The notes under the pieces were generated by a model. That model had not been told where the DNA came from and searched no databases. It was given only the letters and a program-made list of their open reading frames with translations. A DNA stretch of 64,000 nt. Source: Semisulcospira habei (Eukaryota > Mollusca > Gastropoda > Semisulcospiridae). Position 1 is the first letter of the stretch. The number at the start of each line of letters is the position of its first letter. The translations under genes were made by a program, and so were the position numbers. Location of the stretch: NCBI GenBank assembly GCA_036245525.1, contig BTPG01000001.1, positions 183,216,663-183,280,662 on the forward strand, in the 5' to 3' direction. Shown piece by piece: positions 44,530 through 54,879 of the stretch.

Positions 44530-44757
44530 AATTTCAAATACAAGCGATCAAAAATCTCTGTAACTTCAGTAGCTGACTGGCCCTTCGTTTGTCTTGTACT
44601 GTGTTTGTACTGTGTTTGTCTTAAATGGCGTAAATCCGTGTCTGTTTCGTGAGTGTGTGTGTTGGGTTTCAGGCGCGGCGCTTTGAGTCGATTTCCCCCA
44701 AAATTGAGAAAAAGCGCCTATATAATAACGGTATTATTATTATTTTTTTATTATTAT
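44530..44757. mobile_element. SINE-like insertion in gag of element B
   Basis: This non-coding stretch separates two gag frames. It contains GGCGCTTTGAG and AAAAGCGCCTATATAATAA followed by an (ATT)n-type tail. That arrangement is typical of the 3' part of SINEs mobilised by RTE-type LINEs. The exact borders and target duplication could not be fixed. Confidence 0.4.
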
Positions 44758-45009
44758 TTATTCTGCTTGGATTTCGAGTCTCCTGATTTTACGTTCTTTG
44801 GCTCTTTCTTCTCTTTCCAGTCTCTCCTTTTCTTCTTTCTCTCGTTTCTTTTCTTCTTTTTCTTCTCTCTCCAATCTCTCCTTTTCTTCTTTCTCTCGTT
44901 TCTTTTCTTCTTTCTCTTCTCTCTCCTTTACAAACTCGAGGAGTTGAGCTCCTTCGAGTCCACATTCCTTTCCAATTTTCAGGAATATCTCCATCTCCGA
45001 TGTCGCCAT
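44758..45009 (-). pseudogene. Element B gag N-terminus
   Basis: The frame starts MATSEMEIFLKIGKECGLEG at the ATG 45009-45007. It continues with a Lys/Glu/Arg repeat (EEKKREKEEKERLEREE, twice) that predicts a coiled coil. It is cut off by the SINE-like insertion before rejoining the main gag frame. A similar short acidic start followed by a charged coiled coil opens the gag of element A. Confidence 0.65.
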
Positions 45010-45069
45010 CTCTGCTTTTCACTGCTGGCTGTTTTCTCCTGCTACCCTTTCCACTGAACCAACTGAAGA

Positions 45070-45092
45070 GATCTCGTCGGGGTCGCCAAAAA
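45070..45092 (-). other. Primer binding site of element B
   Basis: On the minus strand TTTTTGGCGACCCCGACGAG directly follows the 5' LTR. TGGCGACCCCGACG closely matches the complement of the 3' end of tRNA-Trp (TGGTGACCCCGACG), with one difference. Confidence 0.6.
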
Positions 45093-45946
45093 TGTTACGT
45101 GGTGGAGTTGTAGTCGAAGTATGATAAACACACCAGACACACACGCACGTAGAGTTCTTTTAAATAGACCTCATTCAGCTGCAATCCGTCACACGTGGCT
45201 TAAGGATGTAGACAAAACTGGAGTAACAGCGGTTCCAACAATATTTAATTCAGCGATGCGATATCCTCACAATAATGCACTCTCAAATGCACAAACTACT
45301 GAATACAAAGTCTCTTTTGCTATGTCCACACTACGACTCAAAGTTTCTCATACACAGCGTCTCTCGCAATAAACTGCGTATCTCTACAACTGACAAAGCA
45401 AGACTACGGGCTTTCCCAGCGCCCTCCTTATATACACTATCAAAATCTAGAATCTTCTACGGAAATCAGGTAACTCAAACAACCAGAACGAAACGCGCAG
45501 CCGAAACTCATTAACATAAACTTTCCAGAAACAAAATATCAGGCTACAAAAATACGGCTGCTCACTTCAGCTCTAAATTCTAACGTATAATTAAGACACA
45601 TAAAAGTATGGTATCCCTATCTATGATAGCTCAAAAAGGTACGAGAACATTCACCAAACAAAATAAAAGCTGCTCACTACACGCGCACAAGGAAAAGTAG
45701 CGAAAAATGTTGCGATGTCACCTAACCGACGCCGTGACACTTACGAGGCCACCAGACAGTGCGACCTGTCTACAACGTACCGGACTAAACACAACAAAAC
45801 GAAATCGACTCTACTCACGAACAAAAGAAAATCTTACTAAAAAGGTACGACATCATAACCGTGATAGCTCAAATAAACAACATATCGTTACCTACGAATA
45901 ACACATGTACATGTTATCACAGGATAACACAACCACAATCGTAACA
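45093..45946 (-). repeat. 5' LTR of element B
   Basis: Starts TGTTACGTGGTGGAG and ends ACAATCGTAACA in plus orientation, matching the LTR at 40384-41232. Confidence 0.9.
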
Positions 45947-45951
45947 CCCGG

Positions 45952-46524
45952 CCTACCGAATCACCCTCTGAAGCTGTTCTAGACCCCGCATCGAGCTAAC
46001 TGTAGTTGTACCTCCCTATCTCTCTCCTTTTCTTCTCTCTGATAGTCTAGTTCCTTCTCTCTTAACGCATCTTCCCTCTCGTCCTTCTCTCTCTGAAACG
46101 CTAGAGACTTCTCGTCTTTCTCTCTCTGAAACGCTAATTCTTCTTTCTTAAGCACTCTTTCTTTCTCTTCTCGCTCTCTCTGAGCTTCTAACTCTTTCTC
46201 CTTTAAGACTCTTTCTTTCTCTTCTCGCTCTCTCTGAGCTTCTAACTCTTTCTCCTTTAAGGCTTTCTGAACTTCTAGCTCCTCTTTCTTAAGCACTCTT
46301 TCTCTCTCTCTCTGAGCTTCTAACTCTTTCTCCTTTAAGGCTTTCTGAACTTCTAGCTCCTCTTTCTTAAGTACTCTCTCTTCTCTCTCTCTCTCTCTGA
46401 GCTTCTCTTTCTCTCGCCCTATCCTCCCTATCCTTACATTTCTCTACATAATCAAAAAGTTTCTCATCTCTAAGCCCTAACCTCTCACCTTGCTTAATAT
46501 AAGCCTCTACCGGGTCTGAATCCA
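45952..46524 (-). pseudogene. Element A gag N-terminus
   Basis: The frame starts at the ATG 46524-46522 (MDSDPVEAYIKQGERLGL) and passes into long Glu/Lys/Arg-rich repeats (KEKELEAQREREEKERVLK and variants). These repeats cover about 300 bp and predict a coiled coil. A shift near 46380 separates two frames (46591-46367 and 46296-45979). The capsid part of the same gag resumes at 40378, on the other side of element B. Confidence 0.65.
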
Positions 46525-46850
46525 TATTTACTACAACTTCAACAACGGTAAAAATACAAATCAACGGCAAAAATATCAACAATCTACGCAAAAAAAAGTG
46601 GCCTACCTAAAGTCCAGATGGAACGAAAAAATAAGAAGATAGAAAGAAGAGCAAAGAAAAAGAACACTACTTATACAGGGAAGAAACAAGAACTAGCTCC
46701 TCGTAAGATCCAGAAAACTACAGAATCTTACCCCCTAGAATCGGAGAGGGGAAACTAACACATCAACATGCACATAGCAACAAAACGTTATCCTAAATCC
46801 ACTACTCCACTATCGCTCGCAGCTACTCTAACCTACCGCTAAAACAGGGT

Positions 46851-47105
46851 TGTAATGTGTTGAGTTTCATATTCATGAATACATCTACAACTTCAAGAGA
46901 ACTAACTCCTCACTAATCGCGGCACTTAGGCGATGCTAGAGTTATCGCTAGGGGCTGGCTACAAAAACATGGCGATCCGCCATCATCAACCGATATTTCT
47001 GTATGAATACAAAGTCAGTCTGAACACATCAATCAGTGTTGTTTACTCCTTGTATGCTTGACGTCCACGATTCAAGCACCACCAACAGTACTCCAAAACA
47101 TTACA
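46851..47105 (+). repeat. 5' LTR of element C
   Basis: Begins TGTAATGTGTTGAGTTTC and ends CTCCAAAACATTACA, matching 54880-55129 with a few small differences. TTGGCAACGAGG follows and may serve as primer binding site. Confidence 0.9.
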
Positions 47106-47189
47106 TTGGCAACGAGGCCGATTGCAGTAAGTCCAAGTTATCACTGACTTTTCTGTTCGACCACGTGCTAAACGTTACTGCGCTAGAAG

Positions 47190-48848
47190 ATGGCCGCTCT
47201 ACCAGCCTACCAGTCGTTCGACTGCGCCCCAGAGGGAAGAGCTGTGCGCTGGAGGAAGTGGGTTCAACGACTCAAAACATTCTTCACAGCCTACGAAATA
47301 AACGATGTTGATCGACAATTCGGCGGCGATGAACTGAATGACATTGTTGACACTTTCCCCGACGAAGCACTTCGTCCCGGTGCTAACGACACTATTTTCT
47401 CGAAGCTGGTAGACACTATCACCGCTCATTTCAACCCGCAAACTAACGTGGAATACCAACGGTACGTCTTCCGCAAAACAGAACAAAAATCAGACAACAT
47501 TGACGAGTACTACTCTGAGCTTAAACAGCTTGCTGAAACTTGTGGATTTGCCGATGCATCGTCTGAAATCAAATCGCAGCTGATTGCTGGATGCAAGTCG
47601 TCAAAAGTCCGAGAAAAGGGTCTATCAACCCCAGCTATGACCTTAGCTGATCTTCTCACGTTTGCACGTACCCTGCAACTGACCACCCAGCACTCACGAG
47701 CCATGCATACTGAGATCAATAAACTTGATGCTCATCATCACCATGCCAGTGGCAGTCGTCTTCGCCATCAACAACCACGACAACTATCTCAGCAACCATC
47801 CAGGTGCAGAAACTGTGGTGGTGATTGGCCGCACAAAGGTGGACAGAAATCTTGCCCCGCCTTCAACAAACGTTGCAATTCCAGCACTAAACTACATCAT
47901 TTTGCTTCAGTTTGTCGTTCACAGCCTGTGAAACAAACACAGGGACCGTTGAATGCATCGAAACACCAACCTGGTGGATACCGTCATCGCAACAAGCCCA
48001 GATCTAACGTTCACCATCTTGACAACCCAGATGATGAAGCCAACGTTATCAAGACTGAATCTGACAGCTCCAGCGAGACTGAATATATCTTCATGACCTC
48101 TAACATCAGCAGTCGACTTCCTCACTTCGTAGTGACAGTGCAAGGACATGAGTTTGAGTTTCTAGCAGACTCCGGTGCTACTATTGACATTCTGTCAAAA
48201 GATGACTATGATCTGATCACACCAAAGCCTTCGTTACATCCATCGAACAAGAAGATTTCTGCGTATGGGAGCAAACATGCCATTCCTGTCATTGGTGCCT
48301 TCAATACTGTCGTCCAACACAAGGGAAACACAACAAAGACGACAATCCATGTCGTCCAACAGAAAGAAAAAGCTACCCTTGGCTGGAAGACATGTCAAGA
48401 ACTAGGCCTACTCGCTACCGTGCATCACATCAAGCCTGAACACGAAAAGCTGCAAGACGATTTTTCCGATCTCTTTGGTGGTGTAGGCAAACTGAATGAC
48501 CAGAAAATCCAACTACATATCGACAAGACTGTCCAACCTGTAGCACAATACCGACGTGTTCCATTTCATGTGCGAAAAGACATTGAAGAGCAACTGCGGA
48601 AAGACGAAGAACTTGGCATCATTGAAAAAGCTACTGGACCAACACCATGGGTGTCTCCAGTTGTCGTCGTGCCCAAACCCAAACAGCCAGGAAAGGTGCG
48701 TGTCTGCGTCGACGTGCGTGCGGCAAACAAGGCAATTCGTCGCGAACGTCATGCCACACCAACTCTCGACGAACTAAAGACCATGTTTGCTGGGGCCACC
48801 GTCTTTAGCAAACTTGATTTAACGCAAGGGTATAATCAACAGAGTTAG
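47190..48848 (+). CDS. Element C gag-protease and start of reverse transcriptase
   Basis: A 552-codon frame starts with an ATG (MAALPAYQSFDCAPEGRAVR). The gag region runs to about residue 190 (FNPQTNVEYQRYVFRKTEQK), followed by a His-rich stretch and zinc-binding Cys clusters (CRNCGGDWPHKGGQKSC). The protease motif is LADSGATIDIL (about residues 325-335). Reverse transcriptase begins near residue 430 and reaches FSKLDLTQGYNQ. The frame ends at TAG 48846-48848, where one extra base shifts the rest of pol into another frame. Confidence 0.8.
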   Translation: MAALPAYQSFDCAPEGRAVRWRKWVQRLKTFFTAYEINDVDRQFGGDELNDIVDTFPDEALRPGANDTIFSKLVDTITAHFNPQTNVEYQRYVFRKTEQKSDNIDEYYSELKQLAETCGFADASSEIKSQLIAGCKSSKVREKGLSTPAMTLADLLTFARTLQLTTQHSRAMHTEINKLDAHHHHASGSRLRHQQPRQLSQQPSRCRNCGGDWPHKGGQKSCPAFNKRCNSSTKLHHFASVCRSQPVKQTQGPLNASKHQPGGYRHRNKPRSNVHHLDNPDDEANVIKTESDSSSETEYIFMTSNISSRLPHFVVTVQGHEFEFLADSGATIDILSKDDYDLITPKPSLHPSNKKISAYGSKHAIPVIGAFNTVVQHKGNTTKTTIHVVQQKEKATLGWKTCQELGLLATVHHIKPEHEKLQDDFSDLFGGVGKLNDQKIQLHIDKTVQPVAQYRRVPFHVRKDIEEQLRKDEELGIIEKATGPTPWVSPVVVVPKPKQPGKVRVCVDVRAANKAIRRERHATPTLDELKTMFAGATVFSKLDLTQGYNQQS

Positions 48849-51177
48849 ACCCTTCTTCGCGATACATCACTACCTTTGCCACGCACATGGGGCTCTACAG
48901 ATACCGTCGTCTGTTCTTTGGCATAAACTCTGCAAGTGAGATATTTCAAGAAACTGTCCATCAATGCCTAGCAGGACTCGATGGTGTTGTAAACATCAGT
49001 GACGATATCATGTGCTTTGGAACAAATCAAGCGTACCATGACCGCAACCTTCGTGCACTATTCGAACGTCTTCGCCAGAAAGGACTCACACTGAACAGTG
49101 AAAAGTGTGTGTACAACAAGGAATCCCTTGAGTTTCTTGGTCACATCTTCGGAAAGCCAGGACAAGCTTGACACAATCCTCCATCTACCTACGCCAAGCA
49201 GCGCTTCCGAAGTCCGCAGCCTACTTGGGATGATGAACTTTTGTGGTGCTCACCACATCCCCAACTACGCAACGCTGACGCATGAACTACGCATCCTCAC
49301 CAAGAAAACTACGCCATGGTCTTGGACACAAGCACATGGTGCAGCACTCGCAAAACTGAAAGCAGCCCTCAGTCAAGCTACCACGCTCGCATACTTCAAC
49401 CCGCGTAAAGCCAGTGAAATCTACACTGATGGCAGCCCTGTGGGTATTTCAGCTGTCCTCACGCAAGATGGCCGTGTGATCCAGTTTGCAAGTCGACCCC
49501 TCACCCCAACAGAGCAACGATACTCTCAAACAGAACGAGAAGCTCTCGCAGTGACTTGGGCGTGTGAGTATTTCCACATTTACATCTACGGCGCACCATT
49601 TACCGTCCACACTGATCACAGACCTCTTGTCTCGATCTTCAACAACCCCCGCTCAAGGTTGTCAACGCGCATCGAACGATGGGCGATGAGACTTCAGCCA
49701 TATCAGATCACTGTCAAGTACCGACCAGGTGCAGACAACCCTGCAGACTATCTCAGCCGTCACCCAGTTCCACAAGCCTCAAGTGACCGTGAAGAGAAAA
49801 TTGCAGAAGAATACGTCAACTACGTCACCGAGAACTGCATCCCCAAAGCGATGACTGTTGATGACGTTGCTGCTGAAACCGCGTCTGACCCTACCCTCAC
49901 CGCAGTAATCCATGGGCTTCTAACCAACCAGTGGCACAAGCATGAACAAAACATCGACATATCAACATTTAACACACTTCATCAGTGTCGCTCTGAGCTA
50001 TCCCTAGCCTCAGGTGACCGAGTGATCTTGAAAGGCAACCAGGTCGTTCTCCCTACATCACTCCAGGATCGAGCTGTGAAACTCGCCCACTCCGGTCATC
50101 AAGGCATAGTCAAAACAGTCGCCCTGCTACGCGAAAAAGTCTGGTTTAAAAACTTGCAACACCACGTTGAAGTGACTATGAAAAACTGCATGAAATGCCA
50201 GATTTCAACTCCCACCCCTGCGCGTGAACCCTTGAAGATGTCACCCCTCCCTAGTGCACCATGGACCGAAATCTGTGCAGACATTGGACATCTTCCCAAC
50301 GGCAAGTACATCTTGGTCGTCATGGACGAATACTCCCGCTTCCCGGTCGTCGACATTATCGACTCGACGTCAGCTCGAAGCGTCATTCCCAAATTCGACA
50401 AGATCTTTGCAGAATTCGGCATTCCTGAGTCTCTTAAAACAGACAATGGTTCCCCTTTCAATAGCGCTGATTTTGCCATGTACTGTGCTCACATGGGTAT
50501 CAAACAGAAAAATCACCCCCTTATGGCCCCGTGCAAATGCAGAAACTGAACGTTTCATGCGTTCCATCAAGAAGACCCTCAAAAGTGCGACAACCCCCAA
50601 CCTCAAGCAGGAAATGTATAGATTTCTCCTTGACTACCGCACTACCCCACACTCCACAACCGGTGTTCCCCCCGCTTCCCTGCTCTTTGGCAGAAACCTC
50701 AGGTCTCGACTCCCTCAAGTCCCTCAAACCCGAGATGATCATGCTGTCAGACAGCGTGATGCTGCTCAGAAAGCCCTCATGAAGGCATTTGCTGACAACA
50801 AGGCCTATGTCAAACCATCTCGCCTCCAGATTGGTGATACTGTCCTCCTTAAGACTCATGACCCCACCAAGGCTGACACTCCATGCCAACCGACTCCGCT
50901 GGTCGTCACCAACACAAAAGGGTCCATGATCACGGCTTAGCGAGGTCAACAAAATATCACCCGAAACAGCAGCTTCTTCAAGAAGGCTCCTAGACCCCCT
51001 TCCGCTGCTGAACAGGAACCCGACTCATTCCCTGACCCGACAACGCCAAGTGGTCTTGACTGCGCACCCCAGGCTCCAACCCCTGCAGCTTCACCCAGTC
51101 CCTACCATGCCAGAAGGTCTGCGCGTCAAGTTCACATGCCAAAACGATTCGATGATTATATTTTGAACAAACCCTAA
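48849..51177 (+). pseudogene. Element C pol remainder: reverse transcriptase, RNase H, integrase
   Basis: Reverse transcriptase continues at 48850-49171 with the catalytic motif ISDDI. A shift near 49145 leads into a 483-codon frame (49098-50549). That frame carries RNase H (IYTDGSPVGISAVL; HTDHRPLVSIF), a His-Cys zinc domain (HSGHQGIVK; CMKCQ) and the integrase core (first Asp in EICADIGHLP, second in KTDNGSPFNS). Another shift near 50515 precedes the catalytic Glu (ANAETERFMR). The C-terminal part, with another break at 50940, runs to a stop at about 51177. Three small shifts make pol non-functional, although all domains are present. Confidence 0.8.
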
Positions 51178-51414
51178 AAGACTCTGGTGAAAGACCCAGT
51201 GAGGCGCGACCAGCCTGCACCAATATTTTCTTTTTTTCCTTATTTTCACAAAGACTCTGGTGAAAGACCCAGTAGGGCGCTTACCCGCACCGTTGTGTTA
51301 GTTTTGTCTTCGAGACTGTTGTGTTCATTTCATTTAATAGTTTTAAGTGCTAGTCATAATCAGCAGTGATAAGTGGAATCTAGTCACATTGTGTTCATGA
51401 TATCATTATGCTCC
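51178..51414 (+). other. Element C 3' untranslated region with a short direct repeat
   Basis: AGACTCTGGTGAAAGACCCAGT occurs at about 51180 and again at about 51252. The region is cut by the LINE at 51428 and resumes at 54741-54879, where AAGGAAGGAGGTGA before the 3' LTR is the likely polypurine tract. Confidence 0.6.
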
Positions 51415-51427
51415 ACCTCTTGTATTA
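51415..51427. repeat. Target duplication ACCTCTTGTATTA of LINE copy 2
   Basis: The 13-bp sequence is repeated exactly at 54728-54740. Confidence 0.9.
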
Positions 51428-51433
51428 CTTTAC

Positions 51434-53680
51434 TTACTTACGCCTGTCACCCCTACCCGGGTATAGGCCTTCGACGAGAGACCTCCAGCAACTCCTGTCC
51501 TGTGCTTCTCCTTCGATTCTACTCCAGGTGGTTCCCAGTCTCTTGATGTCTACTTGGAGGTCTCGACGCCAGGAGTTTCTCGGCCTACCTCTTTTCCTCT
51601 TTCCCTGGGGGTTCCATGACAATGCCTGCCTAGTGATACTGGAAGCTGGCTTTCTCAGACTGTGACCGATCCATCCCCATCTTCTTCGCCCAATTTCATT
51701 CTCTGCTGTTATCTGCTCTGTTCTCTCCCAGAGTCTGACGTTGCTGATCTTCTCTGGCCAGTGGACTTTCAAAATTCTTCTAAGGCAACTGTTCATGAAG
51801 GTCTGTACTCTGTTGACTGTGGTTTTTGTCAATCTCCAAGTCTCTGCTCCATATAAGAGAACTGCTTTTACATTGGAGTTGAAAATCCGGACTTTGGTGT
51901 GTTGTGACAGCTCTCTGGAGCTCCACACTTTTTTCAACTGGAGAAAGGCTGCTCTGGCTTTACCGATTCGTGCTCTGACATCTGCATCAGTGCCGCCTTT
52001 TTTGTCTATGATGCTCCCGAGATAGGTGAAGGACTCCACCTCCTCCAACGGGGTGCCAGCAAGCAAGACTGGTTCTTCCCTGGTTGCGTTCAGCCTCATT
52101 GTCTTTGTTTTCTGTTTGTGAATGGTGAGTCCCACTTGGGACGAGATGTCAGCAAGCCTCGTGGTCTTGTCCTGCATTTGTTGATGAGTGTGGGACAGTA
52201 ATGCCAAGTCGTCTGCAAAATCGAGGTCGTCAAGCTGTGTCCACAGTGTCCACTGTTTTCGACTTCGTCTGTGCTCTGTGGTCATCTTCATGACCCAGTC
52301 TATGGCCAGTAGGAAGAGGAACGGAGACAGCAGACACCCCTGCCTGACACCGGTTTTGACCTGAAGCTCCCTGGTGAATTGCCCTTCGTGGATCACGCGA
52401 TATGTCATGCCATCGTAGCTGCTCTTGATCAGGCGGATGAGCTTTGTGGGTACACCGTAGTGTCGTAGGAGTTTCCACAGAGTCTCTCGGTCCACACTGT
52501 CAAATGCTTTCTCATAATCCACAAAGTTGACGTACAGCGGGGAGCTCCACTCCAGAGACTGTTCCACGATGATGCGGAGAGTGGCGATCTGGTCTGTACA
52601 TGATCGGTTCTTCCTGAATCCTGCTTGCTGGTCTCTCAGCTGGGGGTCAACGGAGCTCTTCATTCTCTCCAGGATGATCCTGTTGAAGACCTTTCCTGGT
52701 ACTGACAGCAAGGTGATTCCTCTGTAGTTGGAACACTTGCTGAGGTCGCCTTTCTTGGGAAGCTTGATTAGGTACCCCTCCTTCCAGTCAGCCGGCATCA
52801 CCTCCTCTTCCCAGATCTTTCCAAACAGTGGGTACATCATCTCCACTGTTGTCTCTAGGTCTGCTTTCAGAGACTCCGCTGGGATGCCATCTGGGCCTGC
52901 TGCTTTGCCGTTCTTCAAGAATGCCACTGCTCTTCTGATCTCTTCCTGGCTGGGTCTGTCACAGCTGATGGGTAGGTCGGTCTCTGCCGGCTGGATGTCT
53001 GGGGGGTCGGGTGGGCTAGGTCTGTTCAGTAACTCTTCAAAATACTCGGCCCATCTGTCGAGTTGGTCTGCTCTGTCTGCAATAGGCTTGCCTTCTTTGT
53101 CTTTTACTGGTCTTTCTGTATGGCCATACTTGCCTGACAATCTTCTGGTAATGTCGTAGAGCTGTTTCATGTTGCCGTTGCCTGATGCCTTTTCTGCCTC
53201 TGCTGCCAGGCTGTCTGTGTAGGCCCTCTTGTCTGCCCTGCTACTACTCTTCACCTCGCGGTTGGCTTCCGAGTATTCCCCCTGTGCCCTTACTTTGGCT
53301 GCTCTCGTGCGACTGTTGTTGACAGCTGCTTTCTTCTGCTTCCTCACTTCTATCTTCTTCAAGGTCTGTGCCGACAGCCAGTCCTTGTGATGGTGTTTCC
53401 TGAACCCTACAGTGTCTTTGCAGGTTGAGTTCAGCGCCTCTCTAACTGCCTTCCACTGCTGCTCTGTGGTGACCGCCTCCTCTTCATTTACTAGCTCCTG
53501 TAGCGCTTGAAACCGGTTGGACAGCACCAGTTTGAACCCTTCTCTAACTCCAGTTTCTCTCAGGAGGCCTACATTATAGCGCTGTCTTCTTGTTGTCTCT
53601 GTGCGGCTTTTCTTTAGCTTGAGCTTCATTCTTAAGGTAAGCAGATGGTGGTCGGAGGCGACATCTGCTCCCCTCCTCAC
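51434..53680 (-). CDS. LINE copy 2: reverse transcriptase and C-terminal region
   Basis: This frame of 748 codons follows an in-frame TAA and has no ATG at its start, so translation would need readthrough or another mechanism. It opens with the last endonuclease motif (ASDHHLLTLR). Reverse transcriptase motifs follow: GKAAGPDGIPAES (258-270), KLPKKGDLSKCSNYRG (306-321), VDYEKAFDSVD (387-397), GVRQGCLLSP (444-453) and the catalytic FADD (488-491). A C-terminal part with YGAETWRLTK and GKRKRGRPRNSWRRD completes the protein. The enzyme would copy element RNA at a nicked target. All key residues of the polymerase appear intact. Confidence 0.85.
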   Translation of the reverse strand: MRRGADVASDHHLLTLRMKLKLKKSRTETTRRQRYNVGLLRETGVREGFKLVLSNRFQALQELVNEEEAVTTEQQWKAVREALNSTCKDTVGFRKHHHKDWLSAQTLKKIEVRKQKKAAVNNSRTRAAKVRAQGEYSEANREVKSSSRADKRAYTDSLAAEAEKASGNGNMKQLYDITRRLSGKYGHTERPVKDKEGKPIADRADQLDRWAEYFEELLNRPSPPDPPDIQPAETDLPISCDRPSQEEIRRAVAFLKNGKAAGPDGIPAESLKADLETTVEMMYPLFGKIWEEEVMPADWKEGYLIKLPKKGDLSKCSNYRGITLLSVPGKVFNRIILERMKSSVDPQLRDQQAGFRKNRSCTDQIATLRIIVEQSLEWSSPLYVNFVDYEKAFDSVDRETLWKLLRHYGVPTKLIRLIKSSYDGMTYRVIHEGQFTRELQVKTGVRQGCLLSPFLFLLAIDWVMKMTTEHRRSRKQWTLWTQLDDLDFADDLALLSHTHQQMQDKTTRLADISSQVGLTIHKQKTKTMRLNATREEPVLLAGTPLEEVESFTYLGSIIDKKGGTDADVRARIGKARAAFLQLKKVWSSRELSQHTKVRIFNSNVKAVLLYGAETWRLTKTTVNRVQTFMNSCLRRILKVHWPEKISNVRLWERTEQITAENEIGRRRWGWIGHSLRKPASSITRQALSWNPQGKRKRGRPRNSWRRDLQVDIKRLGTTWSRIEGEAQDRSCWRSLVEGLYPGRGDRRK

Positions 53681-53689
53681 TCGAACATC

Positions 53690-54448
53690 TTAAAGGGATC
53701 TTCTAAATTTCTTGCTAATGCAGATATGGTCTATTTGGTTCTCTGTTGTATGGTCAGGTGAGACCCAAGTTGCTTTGTGTATTCTTCTGTGTGGGAAGAT
53801 GCTGCCTCCAATGACAAGTCGGTTTAGAGCACAAAAGTCTACAATCCTCTCCCCGTTCTCACTCATCTCCGAGCCTAGTCCCTGTCTCCCCATCACCTCT
53901 TCGTATCCGGTGTTGTCCTCCCCTATTTTGGCATTAAAATCGCCCATGACGATGGTGATGTCTCGCTCCGCACATTTGTCCAAGGCACTCTGGAGTCGGT
54001 CGTAGAACTCTTGTTTCTCTTCCTCGTCACTGTCATTAGTGGGCGCATAACACTGGATGACGTTCAGCTTGAGCTTTTTCTTGGTTCTAAAGGCTGCTGT
54101 GATAATTCTTGGCCCAAGAGGTTCCCAGCCCATCAGCGCTCTCTGTGCCACTGGTGACAGCATGAATGCTACACCTTCTGTATGGGGGGCATTCTCCTCT
54201 TCATGACCTGAATACAGAATCATCTCCCCACTTGACAGCCTTTTCTGGCCAGACTGCGTCCATCTGGCTTCACTGATACCTAGCAGGGAAAGGTTGTACT
54301 TTTGCATTTCCGCTGCTATCTGGGCGGCCTTGCCGCTCTGGTACATGGTCTTGACGTTCCATGTGCCCATGGTTGTATCCCTGGATAGAGAGAGGCGGCT
54401 CGTTCCTGTGGCTTCCGAAGACTTCCGGCTTTCACCACAGGACGTCAT
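53690..54448 (-). CDS. LINE copy 2: APE-type endonuclease, ended by an in-frame stop
   Basis: The 252-codon frame carries the endonuclease motifs MGTWNVKTMYQSGK, GISEARW, QCYAPTNDSDEEEK, GDFNAKIG and NQIDHICIS. It ends at TAA 53692-53690, and the closing SDHH motif lies 17 codons downstream in the same frame. The stop is shared with copy 1 (16823-16825), so it was probably already present in their common source. The endonuclease nicks target DNA for reverse transcription. Confidence 0.85.
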   Translation of the reverse strand: MTSCGESRKSSEATGTSRLSLSRDTTMGTWNVKTMYQSGKAAQIAAEMQKYNLSLLGISEARWTQSGQKRLSSGEMILYSGHEEENAPHTEGVAFMLSPVAQRALMGWEPLGPRIITAAFRTKKKLKLNVIQCYAPTNDSDEEEKQEFYDRLQSALDKCAERDITIVMGDFNAKIGEDNTGYEEVMGRQGLGSEMSENGERIVDFCALNRLVIGGSIFPHRRIHKATWVSPDHTTENQIDHICISKKFRRSL

Positions 54449-54879
54449 AAGTCTTCTGGTAGAAGAACCTTCCTCCTCCAGGAATGGGATTACTGTTAGT
54501 CTTTTCGTCGGCGTTTTTGTAGCTATTTCCTTTTTTGCAGGGTGGGGAAGCTACCCCCACGCCCAACCCCCTTACTAGGAGGACCAGGGGTTTTCTGTCG
54601 TGGTCACCTTCCCTTAGACCATGTTGGTTCACGGCACCTTATTTCATTCGGTGCACCCCTCTCACGAGGGACCCCCTATCCACCACCCAGGGGACGCGCC
54701 TCAACGCCATATGGTCCCAGCGCGAGGACCTCTTGTATTAGCCTCATTTATTTATGTTTGAGTTAACAACCTACTAATGCAAGAATTCTTTCAAAAGGGA
54801 AGGAAAGGAAAAGGAGAAAAGATTGTAATTGTGATCACATGCATTTAAAAAAAAAATTTTCATCCAAGGAAGGAGGTGA

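Larger units (their letters stand above)
40384..45946 (-). mobile_element. Element B: Gmr1-like Gypsy element lacking integrase
   Basis: The element has near-identical LTRs of about 850 bp, a 5-bp duplication CCCGG, a polypurine tract, a primer binding site and one long coding frame. In minus orientation the order is 5' LTR, PBS, gag N-terminus, SINE-like insertion, gag-protease-reverse transcriptase-RNase H, PPT and 3' LTR. The integrase expected between protease and reverse transcriptase is missing. The LTRs differ at only about ten to fifteen sites and small indels by eye, so the insertion is recent compared with elements A and E. Confidence 0.85.
51428..54727 (-). mobile_element. Non-LTR retrotransposon (RTE-like), copy 2, nearly full length
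   Basis: The element runs on the minus strand from CCTCGCGCTGGGACC (54727) to a GTAAGTAAGTAAAG tail (51428), between exact 13-bp duplications, inside the 3' region of element C. Both ends match copy 1 at 15809-19051, so 3.3 kb is close to full length. Endonuclease and reverse transcriptase lie in one frame interrupted by a single TAA. It is better preserved than copy 1. Confidence 0.9.

Noticed and set aside
44653..45057. Plus-strand Phe/Leu/Ser-rich frame resembling a membrane protein
   Set aside because: It is the antisense of the Glu/Lys/Arg coiled-coil repeat in the gag of element B.
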